Shown here one piece after another: positions 18,134 through 25,521 of a DNA stretch of 64,000 nucleotides. This stretch comes from Paracoccus sp. S3-43. Its GTDB lineage: Bacteria; Pseudomonadota; Alphaproteobacteria; Rhodobacterales; Rhodobacteraceae. The stretch is taken from the NCBI RefSeq assembly GCF_029027965.1, contig NZ_CP119082.1, forward strand, positions 1,344,001 to 1,408,000, given 5' to 3'. The first letter of the stretch is position 1. The number at the start of each line of letters is the position of its first letter. Below the pieces are notes generated by a model. It was not told the origin of the DNA. It saw nothing but the letters and a program-made list of their open reading frames with translations, and ran no database searches. The position numbers were made by a program, and so were the translations under genes.

Positions 18134-19405
18134 ATGGCGACGCTGAGACAAATCCTTGTTCTTTCCTGCCTGGTCGCGGCGGCTGCTCCGCAGGGCCTTC
18201 TGGCCCAGGCGCCCGGCGGCGACATGCCGCCCCCCGCCGTCACCGTGGTGACCTTGCAGGCCCAGGACGTGACGCTGACCGCCAGCCTGCCGGGCCGCGT
18301 CGTCGCCTCGGCCGAGGCGGAACTGCGCCCCCAGGTCGGCGGCCTGATCGTCGAACGCCTGTTCGAGGAAGGCAGCCCCGTCGCCCAGGGCGATCCCCTG
18401 TATCGCATCGACCCGCGCAGCTATCAGGCGGCGCAGGCCCAGGCGCAGGCGGCCCTGGCCCAGGCGCAGGCGCAGGCCGATGCCGCCCGGCGCGAGGCCG
18501 AGCGGATCGTGGCCCTGCGCGACCGGCGTGTCGCCAGCGAACAGACCCAGGACAGCGCCGTCGCCGCCCGCGACGCGGCCGAAGCCGCCGTCAAGGCGGC
18601 CGAGGCGCAGTTGCTGGCGGCCCAGATCGACCTGGACCGCACCACCATCACCGCGCCCCTGGACGGGGTGATCGGCCTGGCCCAGGCCAGCCCCGGCGCC
18701 CTGGTCACGGCGGGGCAAGCCAACCCGCTGGCCGTGATCCGCCGCATCGACCCGGTGCGCGTGGACGTGACGCAATCGGCGGCGGAAATCATCCGCTGGC
18801 AGCGCATGGGACCGGACGCCGCGCTGCCCGAAGGCGCCGACCGCACCGTGACGCTGCGCCTGGCCGACGGCAGCACCTATGAACATACCGGATCCATGAC
18901 CGCGGCCGAGCCGCATGTGGACGAAACCACCGGCGTGATCATGCTGCGGATGGAATTCGCCAATCCCGACGGTTTCCTGCTGCCCGGCATGTTCGTGCTG
19001 GCCGACATCCCGCAGGCGCAGCTGAAGGACGCCGTTCTGGCCCCGCAGGAAGGCGTTAGCCGCGACCGGCGTGGCCGTCCCGTCGCGATGGTCGTGAACG
19101 ATCAGAACCTGGTCGAGGAACGCGCCCTGGAAATCGCACAGGACCACGGCAATCAATGGGTCGTGACCAAGGGCCTTGCGGCGGGCGACCGCATCATCGT
19201 GGCGGGCGTGCAGCGCATCGCGCCGGGCGCGCCGGTCACGCCGCAGGAACGCGGCAGCGAGGATGCCGCCGCTGCGACTGCCCCCGGAGAGACGGCCCCC
19301 GGAGAGACGGCCCCCGAACCGGCGAATCCCGAACAGGCCGCTCCGGAGCCTGAACCGGAGAATCCCGACCAGGCGACCCAGGCCGAAGCCGCGTCCGCCA
19401 ACTGA
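18134..19405 (+). CDS. RND efflux periplasmic adaptor (MexA/AcrA-type membrane fusion protein)
   Basis: This is the periplasmic linker of a tripartite multidrug efflux pump. The ~423-residue protein has a secretion signal (ILVLSCLVAAAAPQGLLAQ; the early Cys could be a weak lipobox). The lipoyl/barrel-sandwich halves flank an Ala/Gln-rich alpha-hairpin (about 95-160) and are followed by the beta-barrel region. An unusual acidic, proline-rich C-terminal tail begins near residue 378 and includes a duplicated GETAP unit. The ATG at 18134 gives the compact signal peptide. The pump gene follows after 29 bases; no outer-membrane TolC-type gene is nearby. Confidence 0.92.
   Translation: MATLRQILVLSCLVAAAAPQGLLAQAPGGDMPPPAVTVVTLQAQDVTLTASLPGRVVASAEAELRPQVGGLIVERLFEEGSPVAQGDPLYRIDPRSYQAAQAQAQAALAQAQAQADAARREAERIVALRDRRVASEQTQDSAVAARDAAEAAVKAAEAQLLAAQIDLDRTTITAPLDGVIGLAQASPGALVTAGQANPLAVIRRIDPVRVDVTQSAAEIIRWQRMGPDAALPEGADRTVTLRLADGSTYEHTGSMTAAEPHVDETTGVIMLRMEFANPDGFLLPGMFVLADIPQAQLKDAVLAPQEGVSRDRRGRPVAMVVNDQNLVEERALEIAQDHGNQWVVTKGLAAGDRIIVAGVQRIAPGAPVTPQERGSEDAAAATAPGETAPGETAPEPANPEQAAPEPEPENPDQATQAEAASAN
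19281..19310 (+). repeat. 15-bp tandem duplication in the adaptor gene tail
   Basis: Two identical 15-bp units (19281-19295 and 19296-19310) encode a repeated PGETA in the Pro/Glu-rich tail. It is in frame and likely arose by slippage; copy number may vary between strains. Confidence 0.75.
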
Positions 19406-19434
19406 CGTTCCAGCCAGCGAAGGCGTGACAGACC

Positions 19435-22400
19435 ATGGCCCGTTTCTTCATCGACCGTCCGGTATTCGCCTGGGTGATCTCGATCATCATCATGGGCATC
19501 GGCATCCTGTCGATCCTGACCCTGCCGGTGGCGCAGTATCCGCAGATCGCGCCGCCCTCCGTCACGATCCGGGCAACCTATCCGGGCGCCTCGGCGGAAA
19601 CCATCTCGAACACCGTGACGCAGGTGATCGAACAGCAGATGACCGGGCTGGACGGGCTGCGCTATATCTCGTCCAACTCGACCTCGGCCGGATCGTCGTC
19701 CACCACCCTGACATTCGAGACGGGGACCGACGTGGACATCGCCCAGGTCCAGGTCCAGAACAAGCTGTCCCAGGCCACGCCGCTGCTGCCCGAACCCGTG
19801 CAGCGCCAGGGCGTGGTGGTCGAGAAATCGACCGCGGGCTTCCTGATGGTCATCGGCCTGATCGGCGACGACAACTATGACCAGACCGACCTGTCGGACT
19901 ATATGTTCTCGAACCTGGTGGACGATCTGTCGCGGGTCGAGGGCGTGGGCAGCGTCCAGGTCTTCGGCGCGCCCTATGCGATGCGCATCTGGCTGGATCC
20001 CGACAAGCTGGCCGCATACGAGATCACGCCCTCGGACGTGGTGGCGTCGGTGTCGGCGCAGAACACCCAGATTTCCGCCGGGGCGTTCGGCGACCTGCCC
20101 GCCGTGCAGGGCCAGCAGCTGAACGCCACCGTGACGGCCCAGTCGCTGCTGACCACGCCCGAGGATTTCCGCCAGATCGTGCTGCGGGCCGAGGAGAACG
20201 GCGGGTTGGTCCTGATGCGCGACGTGGCGCGGGTCGAGATCGGCGCCCAGGACTACGCGACCGACGCGACCTTCAACGGGCGTCCTGCCGCAGGGATGGC
20301 GCTGTCGCTGGCGCCGGGGGCCAATGCCCTTGACACCGCCGACCGGGTCAAGGCGCGGATGGTCGAATTCGCAGAATTCTTCCCCGAGGGCGTCGATTAC
20401 GTCATTCCCTTCGACACCTCGCCCTTCGTGTCGATCTCGATCGAGGAGGTCGTCAAGACGTTGATCGAGGCCATCGTGCTGGTCTTCATCGTCATGTATG
20501 TGTTCCTGCAGAACTGGCGCGCCACGCTGATTCCGACATTGGCCGTGCCCATCGTTCTGCTGGGCACCTTCGGGATCATGGCGGCCTTCGGCTTCACCAT
20601 CAACACGCTGACCATGCTGGCGATGGTGCTGGCCATCGGCCTGCTGGTCGACGACGCCATCGTTGTCGTCGAAAACGTCGAACGGATCATGGAGGAGGAC
20701 GGGCTTGAACCGCGCGAGGCGACGCGCAAGTCCATGGGCCAGATCACGGGCGCGCTGATCGGCATCGCCCTGGTCCTGTCGGCGGTGTTCGTGCCGATGG
20801 CCTTCTTCGGCGGCTCGACCGGGGTGATCTATCAGCAATTCGCCATCACCATCGTCTCGGCCATGGGGCTGTCGGTGCTGGTCGCGCTGACCCTGACGCC
20901 CGCCTTGTGCGCGACGCTGCTGCGGTCCAAGGACCATCACACGAAAAAGGGCCTGTTCGGCTGGTTCAACCGCACCTTCGACCGCACGACGAACGGCTAT
21001 ACCGGCGCCGTGGGCTGGATCGTGCGCCGCCCGCTGCGGTCGCTGCTGGTCTATGCCGCCATCGGCGCGGCGATGGTGCTGCTGTTCCTGCGCACCCCCG
21101 AAGGCTTCCTGCCGGACGAGGATCAGGGGATCATGTTCGTGCTGATCCAAGGGCCGACCGGCGCCACCGCCGAACGGACCGCCGCCGTGATCGACCAGGT
21201 GCAGGACTACTTCCTGACCCAGGAAAAGGATTCGGTGGATTCGATGTTCGGCGTTGTGGGCTTCAGCTTCGCGGGCCAGGGTCAGAACGTCGGCATGGCC
21301 TTCGTGCGGATGAAGGACTGGGACGAACGGCTGGATCCCTCGCAATCGGTGCAGGCCGTGGCGGGCCGGGCCTTCGGCGCGCTCAGCGGCATCCAGGACG
21401 CGATGGTCTTTCCCATCGTCCCCCCCTCGGTGATCGAGCTTGGCAACGTCTCGGGCTTCGATTTCTATTTGCAGGCGCGCGGCGGGCAGTCGCACGAGGA
21501 TCTGCTGAACGCCCGCAACCAGTTCCTGGGCATGGCGGCGCAAAGCCCGATGATCGCCCAGGCCCGCCCGTCCGGGCTGGAGGATGCGGCCCAGTTCAGC
21601 CTGGACATCGACTGGCGCAAGGCGGGGGCGATGGGCGTCTCGGCCACCGACGTGGCGAACCTGTTGCAGATCGCCTGGACCGGCCGCTACGTCAACGATT
21701 TCGTGGACCGGGGCCGCATCAAGCGCGTCTATGTCCAGGGCGAGGCGAATTCCCGGTCCACCCCCGGCGACTTCGACAAATGGCGGGTGCGCAATTCGAT
21801 GGGCGGGCTGGTGCCGTTCTCGAACTTCTCGGCCGGGAACTGGTCCTTCGGCCCGCAGGGTCTCAGCCGCTATAACGGCATCCCGGCGATGCAGATCCAG
21901 GGCGGTCCCGCACCCGGCGTCAGTTCCGGCGACGCCATGGCCGAGGTCGAGCGCCTGGTGTCCGAACTGCCCGGCTTCGCCGTCGCCTGGACCGGCCTGT
22001 CGCTGGAGGAACAGGAATCCGGCGACCAGACCACGCTGCTTTATGCGCTGTCGCTGGCGGCGGTGTTCCTGTGTCTGGCGGCGCTGTACGAAAGCTGGTC
22101 GATCCCGCTGGCGGTGATCCTGGTCATGCCCATCGGCGTGCTGGGCGCGCTGCTGGGGGCCTTCCTGGGCGGCTTCGACAACGGGGTGTTCTTCCAGGTG
22201 GGGCTGCTGACGGTGATCGGCCTGACCGGCAAGAACGCCATCCTGATCGTGGAATTCGCCCGCGAACAGTCCGAACAGGGCGTGCCCCTGTTCCGGGCTG
22301 TGGTCGAGGCCGCGCGCCAGCGGTTCCGTCCGATCATCATGACCTCGATCGCCTTCACGCTGGGCGTGCTGCCGCTGTATCTGTCGACCGGCGCGGGGGC

Positions 22401-22557
22401 CAACGGCCGCAACGCCATCGGCGCGACGGTGATCGGCGGGACCATCGCCTCGACCGTGATGGGGATCCTGTTCGCGCCGCTGTTCTATGTGCTGATGCGC
22501 CGCATGCTGGGCCGCAAGGACAAGCTGGATGAGGACGCGGCCGTGCCTGCGGCATGA
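19435..22557 (+). CDS. RND efflux pump inner-membrane transporter (AcrB/MexB-type, HAE-1)
   Basis: This is a proton-driven multidrug exporter of 1040 residues. It begins MARFFIDRPVFAWVISI, typical of HAE-1 pumps, and has twelve predicted transmembrane helices with two large periplasmic loops. The proton-relay residues are intact: Asp406-Asp407 in GLLVDDAIVVVENVERIM and Lys933 in TGKNAILIVEFA, equivalent to E. coli AcrB D407, D408 and K940. The length matches the family. The stop overlaps the start of a LysR gene (ATGA), so pump and regulator are probably co-transcribed. Confidence 0.96.
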   Translation: MARFFIDRPVFAWVISIIIMGIGILSILTLPVAQYPQIAPPSVTIRATYPGASAETISNTVTQVIEQQMTGLDGLRYISSNSTSAGSSSTTLTFETGTDVDIAQVQVQNKLSQATPLLPEPVQRQGVVVEKSTAGFLMVIGLIGDDNYDQTDLSDYMFSNLVDDLSRVEGVGSVQVFGAPYAMRIWLDPDKLAAYEITPSDVVASVSAQNTQISAGAFGDLPAVQGQQLNATVTAQSLLTTPEDFRQIVLRAEENGGLVLMRDVARVEIGAQDYATDATFNGRPAAGMALSLAPGANALDTADRVKARMVEFAEFFPEGVDYVIPFDTSPFVSISIEEVVKTLIEAIVLVFIVMYVFLQNWRATLIPTLAVPIVLLGTFGIMAAFGFTINTLTMLAMVLAIGLLVDDAIVVVENVERIMEEDGLEPREATRKSMGQITGALIGIALVLSAVFVPMAFFGGSTGVIYQQFAITIVSAMGLSVLVALTLTPALCATLLRSKDHHTKKGLFGWFNRTFDRTTNGYTGAVGWIVRRPLRSLLVYAAIGAAMVLLFLRTPEGFLPDEDQGIMFVLIQGPTGATAERTAAVIDQVQDYFLTQEKDSVDSMFGVVGFSFAGQGQNVGMAFVRMKDWDERLDPSQSVQAVAGRAFGALSGIQDAMVFPIVPPSVIELGNVSGFDFYLQARGGQSHEDLLNARNQFLGMAAQSPMIAQARPSGLEDAAQFSLDIDWRKAGAMGVSATDVANLLQIAWTGRYVNDFVDRGRIKRVYVQGEANSRSTPGDFDKWRVRNSMGGLVPFSNFSAGNWSFGPQGLSRYNGIPAMQIQGGPAPGVSSGDAMAEVERLVSELPGFAVAWTGLSLEEQESGDQTTLLYALSLAAVFLCLAALYESWSIPLAVILVMPIGVLGALLGAFLGGFDNGVFFQVGLLTVIGLTGKNAILIVEFAREQSEQGVPLFRAVVEAARQRFRPIIMTSIAFTLGVLPLYLSTGAGANGRNAIGATVIGGTIASTVMGILFAPLFYVLMRRMLGRKDKLDEDAAVPAA

Positions 22558-23441
22558 TCGACAAGCTGGAAATGTTCCTGGCGGTCGCCAAGGAACGCCA
22601 TTTCGGCCGCGCCGCCGAGAGCCTGGGGCTGACGCAGCCCACGCTCTCGGCGGGCATCAAGCAGCTTGAGGAACAGCTTGGGGTGCTGCTGATCTTTCGC
22701 GGCTCGCGCTTCGGCGGGCTGACGCCCGAGGGCCAGTCCGCCCTGGTCTGGGCCCGCCGCATCGTCGGCGACACCCGGCAGTTGCGCGAAGAAATGCGGG
22801 CGACCCGCCACGGCCTGTCGGGCCAGTTGCGCATCGCCGTGATCCCCACGGCGCTGACCTGGGCCGCCCGGATCAGCGCCCGTTTCGGCGCCGCCCATCC
22901 GAATGTCGGCATGACCATCCTGTCGCGCACCTCGGTCGAGATCCTGCAAATGATCGACGACCTGACGGTGGATGCGGGGATTTCCTATCTGGACAACGAA
23001 CCCCTGGGCCGGGTCAGCACGGTTCGCCTGTATGACGAACGCTACATGCTGGTCTGCGCGGCCGCTTCGCCCTTGGCCGGAAAGGACCGCATCGGCTGGG
23101 GCGATCTGGCGGGGCATCGGCTGTGCCTGCTGACCAGCGACATGCAGAACCGCCGCATCATCAACCGCAACCTGATCGAGGCGGGCGTGACCCCGCAGGC
23201 GACGGTCGAGTCCAGTTCGACCGTGGTGCTGGTCGCGCATGTGCTGGAGGGCGGCTGGATCACCATCCTGCCCGAAGACATCGCCGCCTTCCTGACCGAA
23301 GGCAAGCCGCTGCGGACCCTTCCGCTGGAGGGCGACGGCGCCAGCCACGCCGTGGGCCTGGTCGCCCCCTGGCGCGAGCCGCATACGCCGGTTCTGGAGG
23401 CGCTGCTGGCCGAGGCGCGGCGGATGGTCGACGATAGATGA
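22554..23441 (+). CDS. LysR-family transcriptional regulator (likely regulator of the fds operon)
   Basis: The 295-residue protein has a winged helix-turn-helix at about 1-60 (HFGRAAESLGLTQPTLSAGIKQLEEQLG) and a LysR substrate-binding domain from about 90. It overlaps the RND pump stop by four bases but is also only 89 bases upstream of fdsG. LysR regulators next to fds operons are known in other proteobacteria (FdsR). An ATAG-N7-CTAT box overlapping its own stop supports control of fdsG, so it may answer to formate or a related signal. Control of the efflux genes instead remains possible. Confidence 0.85.
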   Translation: MIDKLEMFLAVAKERHFGRAAESLGLTQPTLSAGIKQLEEQLGVLLIFRGSRFGGLTPEGQSALVWARRIVGDTRQLREEMRATRHGLSGQLRIAVIPTALTWAARISARFGAAHPNVGMTILSRTSVEILQMIDDLTVDAGISYLDNEPLGRVSTVRLYDERYMLVCAAASPLAGKDRIGWGDLAGHRLCLLTSDMQNRRIINRNLIEAGVTPQATVESSSTVVLVAHVLEGGWITILPEDIAAFLTEGKPLRTLPLEGDGASHAVGLVAPWREPHTPVLEALLAEARRMVDDR

Positions 23442-23448
23442 TCTCTAT
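23434..23448 (+). promoter_or_regulatory. LysR-type (T-N11-A) operator upstream of fdsG
   Basis: ATAG (23434-23437), seven bases, then CTAT (23445-23448). This is a perfect dyad extendable by one base on each side to GATAG/CTATC, and contains the LTTR core T-N11-A. It also equals one ATAG-N7-CTAT unit of the OxyR-type motif, although the inner bases do not all fit that consensus. It overlaps the stop codon of the LysR gene and lies about 85 bases before the fdsG start, a typical recognition-site distance. Confidence 0.55.
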
Positions 23449-23530
23449 CGACTGACGAAACAACGATATTGATTTCGCAATGGCTGGTCTGGTCTGATGG
23501 TCGGAATACGGATCGTCGAAAGGCTAGCTT

Positions 23531-24007
23531 ATGCATGTCAATGCGCCAGCCCCGACCGAGGAGGAGATCCGCAGCGTTGTCGCGCCGCTCGCCTCTCTGG
23601 AAGGGCCACTTCTGCCGATGCTGCACGCCTTGCAGGACGTTTACGGATATGTCCCGCAGGAATGCGTGCCGGTGCTGGCGGATGTGCTGAATCTGGGCCG
23701 GGCCGAAATCCACGGCGTCATCAGCTTCTATCACGATTTCCGCGCCCATCCCGCCGGCCGCCACGTCCTGAAGATCTGCCGGGCCGAGGCCTGCCAGTCC
23801 ATGGGCGCCAACGCCTTGGCCGAAACCACCCTGCGGAAGCTGGGGATCGGCTGGCATGACACGACCGCCAATGGAGCGGTGACGGTGGAACCGGTCTATT
23901 GCCTGGGCATGTGCGCCTGCGCGCCCGCCGCGATGGTCGATGGCCGCGTCCTCGGCCGCGTGGACGACGCCCGCATGGACCGCATCCTGGCCGAGGTGGG
24001 CGCATGA
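23531..24007 (+). CDS. fdsG: NAD-dependent formate dehydrogenase gamma subunit (NuoE-like)
   Basis: FdsG is the [2Fe-2S] electron-transfer subunit of the cytoplasmic molybdenum formate dehydrogenase, related to NuoE of complex I. The 158-residue protein has a helical N-terminal half and a thioredoxin-like ferredoxin half. The four cluster cysteines are C83 and C88 (CRAEAC) and C124 and C128 (CLGMC). It is the first gene of the fdsGBA-fdhD-fdsD operon and overlaps fdsB by ATGA. Confidence 0.95.
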   Translation: MHVNAPAPTEEEIRSVVAPLASLEGPLLPMLHALQDVYGYVPQECVPVLADVLNLGRAEIHGVISFYHDFRAHPAGRHVLKICRAEACQSMGANALAETTLRKLGIGWHDTTANGAVTVEPVYCLGMCACAPAAMVDGRVLGRVDDARMDRILAEVGA

Positions 24008-25521
24008 AGATCTTCGTCCCCCTGGACAGCGCCGCCAAGGCGCTTGGCGCCGACGACGTGGCGGAGGCGATCGCGCGCGAGGCCAGGGCCCGCGGGCTGG
24101 ACGTGCAGCTTGTCCGCAACGGCACGCGCGGCATGGTCTGGCTGGAGCCTCTGGTCGAGGTCGAGGCGCCCGAAGGCCGAATCGGTTACGGAAATGTGAC
24201 CGCCGATCAGGTTCCCGCGCTGCTGGATGGGCATCTGCAAGGGCTTGGCCGGGTCGAGGATATCGACTGGTTCGCCCGCCAGACCCGGCTGACCTTCGCC
24301 CGCTGCGGTATCATCGACCCGCTGGATCTGGATGACTATCAGTCGAATGGCGGGCTGCTGGGCCTGCGCCGGGCGCTGACCATGACCAGGGCGCAGATCG
24401 TGCAGGAGGTCATCGACAGCGGCCTTCGCGGGCGCGGCGGCGCGGGGTTCCCGACCGGCATCAAGTGGAAGACCGTATCCGAGGCCGAGGCGGATCAGAA
24501 ATATATCGTCTGCAACGCCGACGAGGGCGACAGCGGCACCTTCGCCGACCGCATGATCATCGAGGGCGATCCGTTCCAGTTGATCGAGGGGATGGCTATC
24601 GCGGGCCTCGGCGTCGGCGCGACGCGCGGCTATGTCTATCTGCGCTCGGAATATCCCGACTCCATCGCGATCCTCTCGCAGGCGGTGCAGATCGCCCGCC
24701 AGCGGGGCCTGCTGGGATCGGACGTGCTGGGATCCGGCCGGGCCTTCGACATGGAGGTCCGCATGGGCGCGGGCGCCTATGTCTGCGGCGAGGAAACCAG
24801 CCTGCTCAACAGCCTGGAAGGCAAGCGCGGCACCGTGCGCGCCAAGCCGCCGCTGCCCGCGCTGCAAGGCTTCCTGGGCCAGCCCACGGTCGTGAACAAC
24901 GTCATCTCGCTGACCACGATCCCGGTGATCTTCGAACGCGGCGCCGCCCATTACGCCGATTTCGGCCTGGGCCGGTCGCGCGGCACCGTGACCTTGCAGA
25001 TCGCGGGCAATGTCAAGCGCGGCGGGCTGTTCGAGACCGCCTTCGGCATGACCCTGGGCGAGGTCGTGAACGACATCGGCGGCGGCACCGCCAGCGGCCG
25101 CCCCGTCAAGGCGGTGCAGGTCGGCGGTCCGCTGGGCGCCTATATGCATCTCGACCAGTTCCACACGCCGATGGGATACGAGGAATTCGACCAGAACGGC
25201 GGCTTGATCGGCCATGCCGGGCTGGTGGTCTTCGACGACACCGTTGACATGCTGCGGATGGCGCGCTTCGCGATGGAGTTCTGCGCCGTCGAATCCTGCG
25301 GCAAATGCACGCCCTGCCGGATCGGCGCGGTGCGCGGGGTGGAAACCATCGACCGGATCGCCCAGGGCGACCCGGCGGCGATCCCGCTGCTGACCGACCT
25401 GTGCGAGACGATGAAGGACGGCTCGCTCTGCGCGCTTGGCGGCTTCACGCCCTTCCCGGTCATGTCCGCCCTGAGAAACTTCCCCGACGATTTCGCCACC
25501 TATCGGGAGGCAGCCGAATGA
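24004..25521 (+). CDS. fdsB: NAD-dependent formate dehydrogenase beta subunit (NuoF-like)
   Basis: FdsB carries FMN, a [4Fe-4S] cluster and the NAD+ site and hands electrons from formate to NAD+. The ~505-residue protein has an N-terminal thioredoxin-like extension (1-105), then the NuoF core. That core includes the FMN/NADH motif GRGGAGFPTG (142-151), GAGAYVCGEET (255-265) and cluster cysteines C432, C435, C438 and C476. The ATG at 24004 was chosen because it overlaps the fdsG stop; an upstream in-frame reading is a shadow. The stop overlaps the fdsA start. Confidence 0.95.
   Translation: MKIFVPLDSAAKALGADDVAEAIAREARARGLDVQLVRNGTRGMVWLEPLVEVEAPEGRIGYGNVTADQVPALLDGHLQGLGRVEDIDWFARQTRLTFARCGIIDPLDLDDYQSNGGLLGLRRALTMTRAQIVQEVIDSGLRGRGGAGFPTGIKWKTVSEAEADQKYIVCNADEGDSGTFADRMIIEGDPFQLIEGMAIAGLGVGATRGYVYLRSEYPDSIAILSQAVQIARQRGLLGSDVLGSGRAFDMEVRMGAGAYVCGEETSLLNSLEGKRGTVRAKPPLPALQGFLGQPTVVNNVISLTTIPVIFERGAAHYADFGLGRSRGTVTLQIAGNVKRGGLFETAFGMTLGEVVNDIGGGTASGRPVKAVQVGGPLGAYMHLDQFHTPMGYEEFDQNGGLIGHAGLVVFDDTVDMLRMARFAMEFCAVESCGKCTPCRIGAVRGVETIDRIAQGDPAAIPLLTDLCETMKDGSLCALGGFTPFPVMSALRNFPDDFATYREAAE

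Noticed and set aside
19153..21543. 796-codon minus-strand open frame opposite the RND pump
   Set aside because: His/Asp/Arg-rich shadow text with no family signature; the pump frame is certain.
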